A DNA stretch of 64,000 nt from Pseudomonas uvaldensis (GCF_021271205.1 NZ_JAIWKS010000002.1:665049-729048), one strand, 5' to 3'. Shown: positions 1 to 9,558, counted from the first letter of the stretch. Notes: generated from the letters alone by a model not told the origin. Program-made: numbers and translations.

Positions 1-2032
1 CGCCGCCGAGCAAACGGGTGCCCTTGAGTGGCTCACCGAAGACGCTCAGCTCCACGCCCGTGTTTTCGCGCTTGCCGTTCGGGCCGAAGACACGTGTCGT
101 TGCATCGGTCGCGTAGGCCGGCTGCTTGATTCGGAACAACGCGGCGGTCAACGCGAACGGGCCAGCATCGTACTTGGCACCGACCTCGACCTGACGGCTG
201 ATGAACGGCGGGAAGATCTGATCTTCGTTGACCGACGTCGAAGGCGCGATCTTGCCCTGGCTCAGGCCTTCCATGTAATTGGCATACAGCGACAGTTTGT
301 CGGTGGCCTTGAACAGAATACCGCCCGATGGCGAAACCTTTTCTTCATCGTAAGCCGTAGGCCCCTTGACGCCATCCGACCAGTCGTCGACCTCGACCCG
401 TTGCCAGCGGGCACCGAGGGTCAGCAGCAACCGATCATCGAAGAAACCCAGCGTGTCGGACAATGCCACGCCACTGAAGTGGTTCTCGGTGTAGACCTTT
501 GGATCCGGACGCGTAGGGACGTTCGGGGTCGGTGTTTCCACCGGGTCATAGAGGTTGCTGCGACCGTTGGCATAGCGAGCGCCGCCATTGGTGAAATCCA
601 TGTAGAAATAGCTGGCGGCCAGGTTGACCTCGTGACTCACCGGACCCGTATGGAACCAGTTGCGTACCCCGATGTTAGCCGTCTGGACACTCTCGTCACG
701 GGTGAAGTCGCGGGGAGACACGGTGAAATCGCCGGCGGCGTTGGTGACCAGAACATTGTGCCGCAAGAAGTCATGGCGACTTTCGCGCGCGCCGACACCG
801 CCATACAGCATCACGGAATCGCTGACGTCGTATTCGGCATTTACGGTACCGAAGGTGTCCTCGGTGCGCGCCTTGCTCCAGGGTTGCGCATAATTGCTGC
901 GTACGTCGCTGGCATGGGGGATCGGTGCTGCGGCGGCAACCTGCACGCGTTCCTGCGGCGCGTCGGTGTCGCGTTCGGTGTGCCCGATATCAGTGGACAG
1001 ACGCAGGCGTTCGCCACGGTAATCCAGGCCCAGCACAGCCATCTCGCGGTCCACGCTCTGGTGATCCCACTCGGTGTCGCCAGACTGTTTCACGCCGTTG
1101 AAGCGGATACCGAACTGGTTGTCTTCACCAAAACGCCGGCCAACATCCACGGCACCGCCCAGCTGGTTGTTGGACGCGTAGCTGCCGGTGAACGAGGTAA
1201 TGGGCTTGTCGCTCGCACGCTTGGGCACCACGTTGATGCCGCCGCCCACGCTGCCCCGCGGCGATATCCCATTGATCAGTTGGGTCGGGCCCTTGAGGAT
1301 GTCCACCCGGTCGGCCATTTCCATGTCGATGGTGTAAGTCGGCAGGACGCCGTAGAGACCGTTATAGGCCACATCACTGTTGAACAGGCTGAAACCGCGG
1401 ATGGTGAATTGTTCATAGCGGCCGCCCGCCGGGTTGGTTGCACGAACCGAAGGGTCGCTGGCGATCAGGTCGCCCAGGGTCCGCGCCTGCTGGTTCTTGA
1501 CCGCTTCGCTGGTGTAAGTGGTCATGCTGAAGGGGGTTTCCATGAAATCCCGCGATCCCAGCAAACCTTGTGAGCCACGGCGCGCCACCTGGCCGCCGGC
1601 GTATACGTCGCCACCCGAGGAAGCGCCGACTCCGACAATCGAGGTGGGCGCCAGTTGCAGGCTACTGCCCTGCGGCGCGGGCATCAGGATATAGGCCTGC
1701 TCACCCACTGGCTGCAATTGCAGACCGGAGCCCTGTAACAGCCGGGCGAAGCCCTCCTCCACGCCATATTCCCCTGAAAGGCCAGGGCTGTTGCGGCCAC
1801 CGACCAGGGACGGGTCCACCGAAAGATTGACCCCCGCAAGGCCGGCGAACCGGGTCAGCGCGGCGCTGAGACTGCCGGCCGGCACCTGATAGCTGCGCCC
1901 GGCGGCTTCTTCAGCCTGGCTGGAGGAAATCAAGAGGGGACTGGCACTCAGGCTCAGCATGAGACTCAGGCTCAACAGCGGACGCCAGCCGGCGAAGGCC
2001 GGGCGAAAGCGCAAAGGTACTGCTACGGACAT
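1..2032 (-). CDS. TonB-dependent siderophore receptor with STN signalling domain (partial, C-terminus outside window)
   Basis: This is the N-terminal 677 codons of an outer-membrane ferric-siderophore receptor; the frame is still open at base 1. An ATG at 2030-2032 starts a protein beginning MSVAVPLRFRP with a long signal peptide ending near SSQAEEA. It is followed by a secretin/TonB N-terminal (STN) domain (about residues 45-120, SYQVPAGSLSAALTRFAG), then the plug (ETPFSMTTYTSEAVKNQQ, GDLIASDPSVR) and beta-barrel strands down to GVELSVFGEPLKG at the edge. An STN domain marks a transducer receptor that signals through an anti-sigma partner. The fecR-like gene and ECF sigma gene lie immediately upstream on the same strand (67 bp gap), which fits a FecIRA/FpvA-like loop. 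Family receptors are usually about 800 aa, so roughly 120 residues are missing. The cognate siderophore cannot be read from the sequence. Confidence 0.93.
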   Translation of the reverse strand, partial: MSVAVPLRFRPAFAGWRPLLSLSLMLSLSASPLLISSSQAEEAAGRSYQVPAGSLSAALTRFAGLAGVNLSVDPSLVGGRNSPGLSGEYGVEEGFARLLQGSGLQLQPVGEQAYILMPAPQGSSLQLAPTSIVGVGASSGGDVYAGGQVARRGSQGLLGSRDFMETPFSMTTYTSEAVKNQQARTLGDLIASDPSVRATNPAGGRYEQFTIRGFSLFNSDVAYNGLYGVLPTYTIDMEMADRVDILKGPTQLINGISPRGSVGGGINVVPKRASDKPITSFTGSYASNNQLGGAVDVGRRFGEDNQFGIRFNGVKQSGDTEWDHQSVDREMAVLGLDYRGERLRLSTDIGHTERDTDAPQERVQVAAAAPIPHASDVRSNYAQPWSKARTEDTFGTVNAEYDVSDSVMLYGGVGARESRHDFLRHNVLVTNAAGDFTVSPRDFTRDESVQTANIGVRNWFHTGPVSHEVNLAASYFYMDFTNGGARYANGRSNLYDPVETPTPNVPTRPDPKVYTENHFSGVALSDTLGFFDDRLLLTLGARWQRVEVDDWSDGVKGPTAYDEEKVSPSGGILFKATDKLSLYANYMEGLSQGKIAPSTSVNEDQIFPPFISRQVEVGAKYDAGPFALTAALFRIKQPAYATDATTRVFGPNGKRENTGVELSVFGEPLKGTRLLGG

Positions 2033-2099
2033 GGGGGAGAGCTCTCGTTTTTGTTCACTTGCCTTGAATGACAAGCGAGACAAAAAAAGGGGACAGGCT

Positions 2100-3044
2100 T
2101 CAGGCAATATTTTTACGAGGCACCAGCGTGACCCAGTACCGGGTGCGCATTCGAACTTCCAACGGCAGGCTGGCCGCGAGCAGCCCAAGGATTCGATCGG
2201 TGTTCTCCAGGCGGAAGCTGCCGGTCACCCTCAGCGACTCCAGGGTTTCGTCCCAGCGCAAGACGCCCGGACGATAGCGATCCAGCTCACGGAGAAAATC
2301 CCCCAGCGGCTGGTTCTGCGCCACCAGCACACCGTCTCGCCAGCCCAACTGAGCCACATCGAAGGCACTCAGCGGGCCCGCGCCGGCGGTCTGCAAACTG
2401 ACTTGCAGGCCCTTCTCCAACGTCAGTGAAAGCCCCTGTAGCGGCTGCAATTGCACTGAACCGCCGAGCACCGACACCTGACAGCCGTGCGAGCTCAACC
2501 GGACGCAGACTTCGCCACGATTGAGCGTGATCGCTCCATAGGGTGCCTCGATGGTCAGCGGCGTATTGCCCGCGACCGTCAGGGCGATTTCACCTTGCAC
2601 CAGCGTCAGTCGCCGTGCCTTGAGATCCAGATCCACAGCGCTGTCGGTATTCAACCGCAACAGGCTACCGTCCACCAGCGACCAGCGCCGCTGTTCTCCG
2701 GTGCCAGTGTGCAAATCGGCCCGCCAGGCTTCCAGCGGCAGTTCTCGCCCCAGCATCCAGACGGCCGGGACCAACGCAGCAACGCCCAGGGCCCGCTTGA
2801 GTACGTCGCGACGAGGCAGGGCTGGACGATCCAGGGTCGCCATGCCCAACGCGGGCGGCACCCCGGCAAATCGCTGGCGCAATCGCAGGGCTTTTTGCCA
2901 CGCCGCCTCATGCTGAACACTGCTGTCACGCCAGCGTTGCAGACCGGCGGAATCGAACTCGCCATCACCAAACTCCATCATGGCCAGCCAGCGAGCCGCC
3001 GCCCGGGCCACTTCCCGGGCTTCGAGCGAAGGAGCCGGCTTCAT
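2100..3044 (-). CDS. FecR-like anti-sigma/sigma regulator
   Basis: Predicted inner-membrane regulator of 314 aa that relays the siderophore signal from the receptor's STN domain to the ECF sigma factor. The N-terminal cytoplasmic part (MKPAPSLEAREVARAAARWLAMM, then W-rich DSSVQHEAAWQKAL) is typical of FecR/FpvR. A hydrophobic stretch near residues 98-112 (ALGVAALVPAVWMLG) is the single membrane segment. The periplasmic part holds the FecR domain (TGTGEQRRWSLVDGSLLRLNTDSAVDL) and a C-terminal STN-binding region ending in LEVRMRTRYWVTLVPRK. The ATG at 3042-3044 shares one base with the TGA of the sigma gene (TGATG), so the two are probably translationally coupled. A longer in-frame extension overlaps the sigma gene and is unlikely. 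Confidence 0.92.
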   Translation of the reverse strand: MKPAPSLEAREVARAAARWLAMMEFGDGEFDSAGLQRWRDSSVQHEAAWQKALRLRQRFAGVPPALGMATLDRPALPRRDVLKRALGVAALVPAVWMLGRELPLEAWRADLHTGTGEQRRWSLVDGSLLRLNTDSAVDLDLKARRLTLVQGEIALTVAGNTPLTIEAPYGAITLNRGEVCVRLSSHGCQVSVLGGSVQLQPLQGLSLTLEKGLQVSLQTAGAGPLSAFDVAQLGWRDGVLVAQNQPLGDFLRELDRYRPGVLRWDETLESLRVTGSFRLENTDRILGLLAASLPLEVRMRTRYWVTLVPRKNIA

Positions 3045-3553
3045 CAGAAGTCCACCAACAGGCAATGCTCGTAAGCCTGGGCCATGTAACGCTTGATGGT
3101 GCGCTCGGATACTTGCATGCGCTCGGCGATCTCGCGGTAACCCAAACCTTCGAGCTGGCTCCACAAAAAGGCCCGCCGCACCAGGGGCGGCAGGCCATCG
3201 AGCAATTCGTCCAGGGCGTGCAGGGTTTCCAGGAGCAACCAGCGTTGTTCGGGCGACGGTACGCATTCTTCGGGCAGGCTCGCCAAGGCATCGAGATAAG
3301 CCTGCTCCAGGTTGCGCCGGGTGTAGAAATTACTCAGTAACCGTTTGCCGACCGTCAGCAGGTAAGCGCGCGGTTCGTGCAGGTCAACCAAGGGCTGAGC
3401 GCTGGCCATCACGCGCAAAAAGGTATCCTGGCGCAGGTCCGCCGCATCCCAGGCGTTGCCCATGCGTCGTCTCAACCAGCCTTCCAGCCAGCTTCCGTGA
3501 TCACGGTACAACGCATGCAGGGAGTGCTCCGTCGGCGTAACTGCGTCAGACAT
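3044..3553 (-). CDS. ECF RNA polymerase sigma factor, FecI/FpvI type
   Basis: A 169-residue extracytoplasmic-function sigma factor expected to direct transcription of the adjacent siderophore receptor. Region 2 spans about residues 12-80 (LYRDHGSWLEGWLRRRMGN, AADLRQDTFLRVM, EPRAYLLTVGKRLL). Region 4 spans about 105-160 (LDGLPPLVRRAFLWSQLEG, GYREIAERMQVSERTIKRYM), with the helix-turn-helix in GYREIAERMQVSERTIKRY. It heads a minus-strand set sigma-fecR-receptor. A Fur-box-like sequence lies about 30-50 bp upstream of its ATG, so induction by iron limitation is likely. Length and organisation match the iron-starvation sigma subgroup. The specific ligand is not deducible. Confidence 0.94.
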   Translation of the reverse strand: MSDAVTPTEHSLHALYRDHGSWLEGWLRRRMGNAWDAADLRQDTFLRVMASAQPLVDLHEPRAYLLTVGKRLLSNFYTRRNLEQAYLDALASLPEECVPSPEQRWLLLETLHALDELLDGLPPLVRRAFLWSQLEGLGYREIAERMQVSERTIKRYMAQAYEHCLLVDF

Positions 3554-3583
3554 GTCAAGAAGCCCTGCACTTGGAATGACTTA

Positions 3584-3602
3584 AATGAGACTGATTCTAA
3601 TT
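3584..3602 (-). promoter_or_regulatory. Fur-box-like operator upstream of the ECF sigma gene
   Basis: The plus-strand bases AATGAGACTGATTCTAATT (minus: AATTAGAATCAGTCTCATT) resemble the Fur consensus GATAATGATAATCATTATC in its alternating hexamer pattern. The site sits 31-49 bp upstream of the sigma factor start, where repression by Fe-Fur would be expected. The match is by eye. Confidence 0.6.
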
Positions 3603-3679
3603 AATATTCATGTGCTATTCCAAGTCCTTTGTGCTGGCAAAGGTGCAGGTACGCGTTGCAGAGTTTTTTTCCGGCATAG

Positions 3680-3709
3680 ACAAGCGCCCCTGACGTCAGG
3701 GGCGCTTGT
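3680..3709. terminator. Perfect 30-bp palindrome after the NTF2-like gene (probable terminator)
   Basis: The left arm ACAAGCGCCCCTGAC is followed directly by its exact reverse complement. An outer inverted repeat (CGCGTTGCA at 3653-3661, TGCAACGCG at 3709-3717) encloses it. It lies just downstream of the minus-strand gene at 3722-4243. There is no good U-run on the minus side, so it could be a factor-assisted terminator, an mRNA-stabilising hairpin or a protein site; the seven-T run lies on the plus strand at 3664-3670. Confidence 0.5.
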
Positions 3710-3721
3710 GCAACGCGGCAA

Positions 3722-4243
3722 TCAGTGGCTGGCGTGCAGCACTTTCGGCACTTCCGGCATGGCCGAAGAGTGATGGTTGATGATCTTCCACTGCCCGTCC
3801 AGGCGTTCATAGAGGAAGGTGTAGCGCGCCTGGACGTCCTTCTTGCTGCCGTCGGCATTGGTCAAGGTAAAGGTGTACACCCCGCTATCCATGGCCGCGT
3901 CGGGGCCCAGGCGATGGATTTCCCGGAAATTGATCGTGCCGACCGGCTTGCCCATCAGGAAGTGGTCAAAATAATCCTGGATTTCGGCAGGCGTGGTGCG
4001 CACTTTGTTGGACAGCGTCGGCTGGAGCATGGCGTCCGGCGCATAAAGGCTCGTCATCGCGCTGGCGCTGCCGGTCTTGAGGGTAGCGTTCCACTTGTCG
4101 AACAGACCGGCGATCTCACGGTCTTTCTCGTTCTTCGGCTGTTCGGCGACGGTGCGATACACGTAAGGCGTGGCATCGACGGCGTGGGCGAAGGGTGTGG
4201 TCAGTACGAAAAAAGTGGCCAGGGCGAGGGTTTTCATTTTCAT
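3722..4243 (-). CDS. Periplasmic SgcJ/EcaC-type NTF2-like protein
   Basis: A 173-residue protein with a clear signal peptide (MKMKTLALATFFVLTTPFAHA), so it is probably periplasmic. The mature part reads as a SnoaL/NTF2-like alpha-beta barrel of the SgcJ/EcaC family: EIAGLFDKWNATLKTGSASAMTSLYAPDAMLQPTLS, then IQDYFDHFLMGKP, and the terminal strand pair ARYTFLYERLDGQWKIINHHSSAMP. Members are small binding or accessory proteins, often with no assigned catalysis. The ATG at 4241-4243 starts the hydrophobic leader; an internal ATG two codons later is also possible. The gene stands alone between the sigma factor and a divergent histidine kinase. Function is unknown. Confidence 0.85.
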   Translation of the reverse strand: MKMKTLALATFFVLTTPFAHAVDATPYVYRTVAEQPKNEKDREIAGLFDKWNATLKTGSASAMTSLYAPDAMLQPTLSNKVRTTPAEIQDYFDHFLMGKPVGTINFREIHRLGPDAAMDSGVYTFTLTNADGSKKDVQARYTFLYERLDGQWKIINHHSSAMPEVPKVLHASH

Positions 4244-4263
4244 CGTGGCGTTTCTCTGAGTTT

Positions 4264-4291
4264 AAATGCAGGGGTTCAAATGCAGGGGTTC
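4264..4291. repeat. Tandem 14-bp direct repeat
   Basis: AAATGCAGGGGTTC occurs twice without a gap (4264-4277, 4278-4291), followed by AAA as at the start of a third copy. It lies 20-48 bp upstream of the minus-strand NTF2-like gene, in the 215-bp divergent region shared with the histidine kinase. It is either a small slippage duplication or a doubled binding site. Confidence 0.8.
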
Positions 4292-4458
4292 AAAACGCAT
4301 GGGTTTCGATGGCCCAACTTTGCCGCCCGCCCGTGCCGCCGCCATCGGCCATCCGGTGTCGATCGCCTATGCCGTTCGGCAGATACGCCCGGCATCGATG
4401 ACACGTTCTAATATCGGCACCGCGACCGTTCCGGTCCCCTTTCACGCTGGAGCCCCTC

Positions 4459-5643
4459 ATGCAAAGCCCACCCCATGAGCCCGGCAGCGCCCTGGCCATC
4501 CGTACCCAATATCGCCAGTCGCAAAGCCGAGCCGCACGCCTGGGTCTGTTATTGGGAACCGGTCATGAGCTGACCCGCCTGCCATTGGCCCAGATGCGCC
4601 AGCGTGTCGTATTGCGGGCATGCGCGTTCATGGCGATGGACCATGGCCTGCTGCTGGCGTGGACGCCTGACAAACCCGTGCAGACCCTGGCCAGCCACGG
4701 CAGCGGCGAACGGCTTGCCTGGCTCGCCAGCCTGGGCCATGCACCCTGGCCCGACCCACAATGGCTGGAATATCCCGGCAGCGTCCTGCCCCAAGTGCTG
4801 CGGGTGCCGCTGCGTGCGTCCGACGGGACGGTGTTCGGCGTTCTGCTGCTGGGCAATAGCGTGAACATCAGTGCGCCGGACAGTGAAGACATCGACTCAC
4901 TGCAATTGCTCTCGACCTTGTTGGCGGCGCATCTGGAAAACCATCGGCTGCTCGAAGCCCTCCAGGCCCGCGAGCGCACCATGTCCGAGCTGGTCCATCG
5001 TCTGTTCAGCGCCCAGGAAGACGAGCGCAAGCGCGTGGCCTACGACTTGCACGACGGGCTGGCGCAGAATCTGGCCGGCCTGCATCAACGCTTGCAGGGA
5101 TTTGCCGGTCGCTGCCCGGCCCTGCCGTCGGACCTTGCCAACGAGCTGCACACCATCCTGGCCCTCGCCAAGGGCTGCGTCGGTGAAGGTCGACAATTGA
5201 TCAGCGGGCTGCGCCCCCATGTGCTGGACGATTTTGGCCTGTACAAGGCGGTCGACAAGGAAGCCGACCGCCTGCGGGAGGCAGGCCTGACGGTGAATTG
5301 GATCGAACACAGCACGGCTCGCCTGCCCGGGCAGGTGGAGATCGCCCTGTTCCGCATTGCTCAGGAAGGGATCAACAACGTCCTCAAGCATGCTCGGGCC
5401 AGTCATGTCTGCCTGGGGCTTTGCGTAAGCGACGATCAGGCCTCCCTGCGGGTCGAGGACGACGGCCGTGGCTTTGCCCTCGAACAACCGATCGAAACCC
5501 AGGGCGGCTGCCATCTCGGGTTGGCCGCCATGCAGGAACGCGCCAGCCTTCTGGGCGGCCAGTTGACCTGTGTCAGCCAGCCGGAGGGTGGAACCCGCTT
5601 GTTGACCCAAGTACCTTTGCCGCCCCATGGAGTACACCCATGA
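4459..5643 (+). CDS. NarX/DegS-type sensor histidine kinase with GAF-like input
   Basis: A 394-residue soluble kinase with no evident membrane segment. Residues about 25-170 form a GAF-like sensor ([38 protein letters not shown]). A coiled linker leads to the HisKA_3 dimerisation helix with the H-box [17 protein letters not shown] (phospho-acceptor His near 198). The HATPase_c part has [10 protein letters not shown] (N-box), VEDDGRGF (G1) and [14 protein letters not shown]. This is the HPK7 class that pairs with LuxR-type regulators, and the next gene is one: its ATG overlaps this stop (ATGA). A GGAG ribosome site precedes the ATG. The cytosolic signal is unknown. Confidence 0.93.
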   Translation: MQSPPHEPGSALAIRTQYRQSQSRAARLGLLLGTGHELTRLPLAQMRQRVVLRACAFMAMDHGLLLAWTPDKPVQTLASHGSGERLAWLASLGHAPWPDPQWLEYPGSVLPQVLRVPLRASDGTVFGVLLLGNSVNISAPDSEDIDSLQLLSTLLAAHLENHRLLEALQARERTMSELVHRLFSAQEDERKRVAYDLHDGLAQNLAGLHQRLQGFAGRCPALPSDLANELHTILALAKGCVGEGRQLISGLRPHVLDDFGLYKAVDKEADRLREAGLTVNWIEHSTARLPGQVEIALFRIAQEGINNVLKHARASHVCLGLCVSDDQASLRVEDDGRGFALEQPIETQGGCHLGLAAMQERASLLGGQLTCVSQPEGGTRLLTQVPLPPHGVHP

Positions 5644-6308
5644 TTGCTCCATTACGCCTGCTGTTGGCCGACGATCACGAAGTCACCCGCACCGGCTTCA
5701 TCACCATGCTGGCCGGCATACCGGGGTTCGAGGTCGTCGGCCAGGCCCGCGATGGCCAGGAAGCCCTGGATCTGTGCGAACGGCTGCAACCGGACATTGC
5801 CATCCTCGATATCCGCATGCCCGTGCTCAATGGGCTGGGTGCGGCACGCATCCTGAGGCAGCGCCAACCCGGGATCAAAGTGATGATCTTCACCATGGAC
5901 GACAGCCCCGATCACCTGGAAGCCGCCATTGGTGCCGGCGCGGTCGGCTATCTGCTCAAGGATGCCAGCCGTGACGAAGTACTGGATGCCCTTGAACGGG
6001 TGGCCCGTGGCGAAGAAGCACTGAACAGTTCGGTCAGTGCACGACTGTTGCGACGCATGGCCGAGCGCGGCGCCAGTGGCGCGTCACAGCTCCAGGCTCT
6101 GACCGCACGCGAGCGCCAGGTGCTGGGACTGGTGGCCGGTGGTTTCAGCAATCGGGAAATCGGTGAAAAACTCGGCATCGCTCCTGGCACCGCCAAAGCC
6201 CATGTCGAGCGGGTCATCGGCAAGCTGGGCGCCGCCGACCGGACTCAGGCTGCAGTGCGTGGTGTTGCCCTGGGCCTGGTGGCGCAACCCGCCGGGCAAT
6301 GGCCATGA
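5640..6308 (+). CDS. NarL/FixJ-family response regulator
   Basis: A 222-residue transcriptional regulator. The receiver domain (1-120) has the acidic pair LLLADDHE, phospho-acceptor Asp57 in [12 protein letters not shown], the conserved Thr region MIFTMDDS and Lys in YLLKDAS. The C-terminal LuxR-type helix-turn-helix (about 155-215) reads [44 protein letters not shown]. The ATG at 5640 overlaps the kinase stop and fixes the start; the same frame is open further upstream, but that part only reads through the kinase gene. It is the obvious partner of the upstream kinase. Its 3' end overlaps the start of the hybrid kinase, so all four genes here are probably one transcript. Confidence 0.95.
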   Translation: MIAPLRLLLADDHEVTRTGFITMLAGIPGFEVVGQARDGQEALDLCERLQPDIAILDIRMPVLNGLGAARILRQRQPGIKVMIFTMDDSPDHLEAAIGAGAVGYLLKDASRDEVLDALERVARGEEALNSSVSARLLRRMAERGASGASQLQALTARERQVLGLVAGGFSNREIGEKLGIAPGTAKAHVERVIGKLGAADRTQAAVRGVALGLVAQPAGQWP

Positions 6309-8617
6309 GGTTCGTCGCTGCCCGTCGATGGGCCAACCTGCCCTTGCGGGGCAAGGCGCTGGTGGTGATTTCCCTGCCGCTGGTGGTGCTGCTGCTATCG
6401 CTGGTGCTGATCTACATCACCGAACGCCAGACCGCCCGGGCCGAGGAAGACGTACGCCGGGTGCTGCGGGTCCAGGGCGATATCCAGGCGGTCCATACGC
6501 TGCTGGCCGAAGCCGCGGCGAGTGTACGCGGCTATCTGCTGACCCGCCGCGAAGACTTCCTGCCCGGCTATGAACAGGCCACGCCCCTGATCCAGGCCGC
6601 GTTGCAACGCCTGGACCACAACATCCGCGACGCCAAGGTGCGCGAACACCTGCAGAACATCACCCCGCTGATCGACGAAAAACTCCATGGCCTGATCGCA
6701 TTGCGCAACGGCAAGGGCGACGACACCGAAGCCATCACTGCGATTCTGATCGAAAACAAGCAAGTGCTGGACGTACTGCGCGAGCAGATCAATGCCATGC
6801 GCATCCGCGAGGACGCCCTGCTCGACGAGCGCAGCGCCGCAGCCTCGGCCACGCGCATGCGCCTGTTGTTTGCCACGTTGCTGGCAGCCTTGTGCGGGCT
6901 GTTCGGCGCGATTGTCGCGGTGCTGTTCCTGTCCAAGGGCATCGTCGCCCGGGTGCAACAGGTGCAAGGCAATGCCCAGCGCCTGGCCCTGGGGCAGCCC
7001 CTGTTGCCGCAACCGCCGGAACAGGATGAAATCGGCCAGTTGGGCACGCGACTGGTGGAAGCCGGGCAATTGCTTGCCGAGCGCGAGCGAGCCTTGCGCG
7101 ACAACGAGGAGCGCTTGCGGCTGATCATCGACGGTGTGAAGGACTACGGAATCTTCGCGCTGGATGCCCAGGGCCACGTGATTACCTGGAACGCCGGTGC
7201 CGAACGGATCAAGGGCTACACCGAGCAGGAAATCCTCGGCCGGCATTTTTCGCTGTTCTACCTGCCCGAAGAATGCCCGGCGCACCCGGACATGGCCCTG
7301 CGCGAAGCCACTCGCGACGGTCATTACATGGAAGAAGCGTGGCGCTGTCGCAAGGACGGCAGTCGGTTCTGGGCCAGTGTCGTCATCACCGCCCAATACG
7401 ACAGCACCGGCGCCCTGCGTGGTTTCTCCAAGATCACTCGCGACATCACCGACCGGCGTGCCGCCGAGATCGCCCTGGGCACCGCCCGCGAGGAGGCGGA
7501 AAGTGCCAGTCGGGCCAAGAGCGAGTTTCTTTCACGCATGAGCCACGAATTGCGTACGCCACTCAACGCCATCCTCGGCTTCGCGCAATTGCTGGACATG
7601 GACTCCACGGCCGGCCAACGCCCCCAGGTCAGCCACATCCTGCGTGCCGGTCAGCATCTGCTCGCATTGATCAACGAAGTGCTGGATATCGCCCGGATCG
7701 AGGCCGGTCGCCTGCCACTGAACATCGAGCCCCTCGCCCTGTCGGCGGTGCTCCACGAAGCGCTGACGCTGGTTTCCCCCATGGCCGCCGACGCCGGTAT
7801 CCGCCTGGTCGAGCTGTCGCCGCTGCCCGACGGCAGCGGTGTGCTGGCCGACCGACAGCGCCTGGTCCAGGTGCTGCTCAACCTGCTGTCCAACGCCATC
7901 AAGTACAACCGGCCCGGCGGTGAAGTTCGCATCGAAGTGACGACACGGCTCCAACGGATCAGCATCGCCGTCAGCGACACGGGCCATGGCATCGCACCGG
8001 AACAACTGGCCCGGCTGTTCAAGCCCTTCGAGCGCCTGGACGCCGATCCCCAGGTCGAGGGTACGGGCCTTGGATTGTCCCTGAGCAAGAGCCTGCTGGA
8101 AATGATGCAGGGCAGCCTCCAGGTGCACAGCGTGCCGGGACAAGGCAGTTGTTTTACTTTGCAGTTGCCGGGTGCCACGGTAGCCAATACACCATCGGTT
8201 CCCGTCGCGACGCTGACGGTGACACGCCCACCCGTCGAATACCACGGGCGGGTCTTGTGCATCGAAGACAACCTGTCGAGCCTGGCCCTGATCGAAACGC
8301 TGATGCAGCGCCGCCCGGGCATCCAGTTGCTGTCGAGCATGCAAGGCCAGATGGGCCTGGATCTGGCGCGCCAGCACGCACCGCAACTGATTTTGCTGGA
8401 CGTGACCCTGCCGGACCTCGAAGGCCTGGAAGTACTGCGTCGCCTGCGGCAATCCCCCGCCACCGCGGCGACGCCGATCTTGATGATCACCGCCGATGCC
8501 AGCGACCTGACCCATCGAACCCTGCAGGACGCCGGTGCCACGGCCATTCTGACCAAACCCATTCATATCCAGGCTTTCCTGGGTCACCTTGAACGCTATT
8601 TGCCGGAGCCCGCATGA
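6299..8617 (+). CDS. Membrane hybrid sensor histidine kinase (CHASE3-HAMP-PAS-HisKA-HATPase-REC)
   Basis: A 772-residue kinase. TM1 lies at about 20-41. A helical periplasmic CHASE3 sensor (about 42-185, with [21 protein letters not shown]) is followed by TM2 (about 188-212) and a HAMP-like linker. PAS spans about 275-390 ([24 protein letters not shown], ending [11 protein letters not shown]). HisKA is at about 405-475 ([23 protein letters not shown]). HATPase_c is at about 510-625 ([34 protein letters not shown]). The C-terminal receiver is at about 650-770 ([24 protein letters not shown]). Start is ATG at 6299 or 6305, both overlapping the regulator's end. No Hpt domain is encoded nearby. 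The overlap with the following lone receiver gene suggests they work together. Confidence 0.93.
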   Translation: MAMRFVAARRWANLPLRGKALVVISLPLVVLLLSLVLIYITERQTARAEEDVRRVLRVQGDIQAVHTLLAEAAASVRGYLLTRREDFLPGYEQATPLIQAALQRLDHNIRDAKVREHLQNITPLIDEKLHGLIALRNGKGDDTEAITAILIENKQVLDVLREQINAMRIREDALLDERSAAASATRMRLLFATLLAALCGLFGAIVAVLFLSKGIVARVQQVQGNAQRLALGQPLLPQPPEQDEIGQLGTRLVEAGQLLAERERALRDNEERLRLIIDGVKDYGIFALDAQGHVITWNAGAERIKGYTEQEILGRHFSLFYLPEECPAHPDMALREATRDGHYMEEAWRCRKDGSRFWASVVITAQYDSTGALRGFSKITRDITDRRAAEIALGTAREEAESASRAKSEFLSRMSHELRTPLNAILGFAQLLDMDSTAGQRPQVSHILRAGQHLLALINEVLDIARIEAGRLPLNIEPLALSAVLHEALTLVSPMAADAGIRLVELSPLPDGSGVLADRQRLVQVLLNLLSNAIKYNRPGGEVRIEVTTRLQRISIAVSDTGHGIAPEQLARLFKPFERLDADPQVEGTGLGLSLSKSLLEMMQGSLQVHSVPGQGSCFTLQLPGATVANTPSVPVATLTVTRPPVEYHGRVLCIEDNLSSLALIETLMQRRPGIQLLSSMQGQMGLDLARQHAPQLILLDVTLPDLEGLEVLRRLRQSPATAATPILMITADASDLTHRTLQDAGATAILTKPIHIQAFLGHLERYLPEPA

Positions 8618-9066
8618 ACCGCGACTTGCGCATTCTGATCATCGATGACCAGCGCCCCAACCTTGACTTGATGGAGCAACTGCTGGCCCGTGAAGGGTTG
8701 CATAACGTGCTGAGCAGCACCGAGCCCCTGCGCACCCTCGATCTGTTCAACAGCTTCGAGCCGGACCTGGTCATCCTCGATCTGCATATGCCGGCATTCG
8801 ACGGCTTCGCCGTGCTGGAACAACTCAACCGACGCATTCCGGCCAACGACTACCTGCCGATCCTGGTCCTGACCGCCGACGCAACCCGCGACACCCGCCT
8901 GCGAGCCCTGGCCCTGGGCGCCCGGGATTTCATCAGCAAGCCTCTGGATGCGCTGGAAACCATGCTGCGCATCTGGAACCTGTTGGAAACCCGTGCACTC
9001 TACAAGGCGTTGCGCGCACGAGTGCCCCCCCAGCAGATCGAACTGTTGCGACAGCACCGCAAATGA
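8614..9066 (+). CDS. Stand-alone receiver-domain response regulator
   Basis: A 150-residue protein consisting of one CheY-like receiver and a short helical tail. It has the acidic pair in ILIIDDQRPN, phospho-acceptor Asp56 in LVILDLHMPAFDGF, Thr in ILVLTADA and Lys in ISKPLDALE. The tail (LLETRALYKALRARVPPQQIELLRQHRK) resembles the stub that in RpfG-type proteins leads into an HD-GYP domain, but here the protein stops. Its ATG overlaps the hybrid kinase stop (ATGA). It may shuttle phosphate from the hybrid kinase or act by protein contact; no output domain is visible. Confidence 0.92.
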   Translation: MNRDLRILIIDDQRPNLDLMEQLLAREGLHNVLSSTEPLRTLDLFNSFEPDLVILDLHMPAFDGFAVLEQLNRRIPANDYLPILVLTADATRDTRLRALALGARDFISKPLDALETMLRIWNLLETRALYKALRARVPPQQIELLRQHRK

Positions 9067-9117
9067 CGAAAAGCATCGCGGGCAAGTCAGCTGTCCCCTG
9101 GTGTGGGAAAATTGCGA

Positions 9118-9558
9118 TCAATGCCCGCGAATGTAGTGTTCCAACTGCCGGATCAGATCCGCCTGCTCGACAATTGCTTCCTTGACCAGATCGCCAATCG
9201 ACAGCAGGCCAATCAACTGCCCGTTATCCAGCACCGGCAGATGCCGCAGATGGCTGTCGGTCATGACTTCCATGCAGCGGTCGATGCTTTGCTGGCTGTC
9301 GGCAGTCACCACCGGCGCGCTCATGATGGTGCGTACCGATGTGCCCACCGAGGAGCGCCCTTGCAACACCATCTTGCGCGCATAGTCCCGCTCACTGAAC
9401 ACCCCGATCACCTGACCGTCTTCGATCACCGGCAGCGCGCCGACATTTTTCTCGGCCATGATCTGCAGTGCTTCGAGCACTGTCTGCTCCGGCGCAATGC
9501 TGTGGACCTGCTGGTTCTGCACACTTTTGAGTTTCACCAGTTGAGCGGCGGTTTTCAT
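9118..9558 (-). CDS. CBS-domain pair protein
   Basis: A 146-residue cytosolic protein made of two CBS motifs (a Bateman module). The first reads VHSIAPEQTVLEALQIMAEKNVGALPVIEDGQVIGVFSERDYARKM and the second RTIMSAPVVTADSQQSIDRCMEVMTDSHLRHLPVLDNGQLIGLLSIGDLVKEAI. Such modules bind adenine nucleotides and act as energy or ligand sensors. The gene follows nirD by 39 bp on the same strand and could be cotranscribed with nirBD. No catalytic domain is attached. The ligand is unknown. Confidence 0.9.
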   Translation of the reverse strand: MKTAAQLVKLKSVQNQQVHSIAPEQTVLEALQIMAEKNVGALPVIEDGQVIGVFSERDYARKMVLQGRSSVGTSVRTIMSAPVVTADSQQSIDRCMEVMTDSHLRHLPVLDNGQLIGLLSIGDLVKEAIVEQADLIRQLEHYIRGH

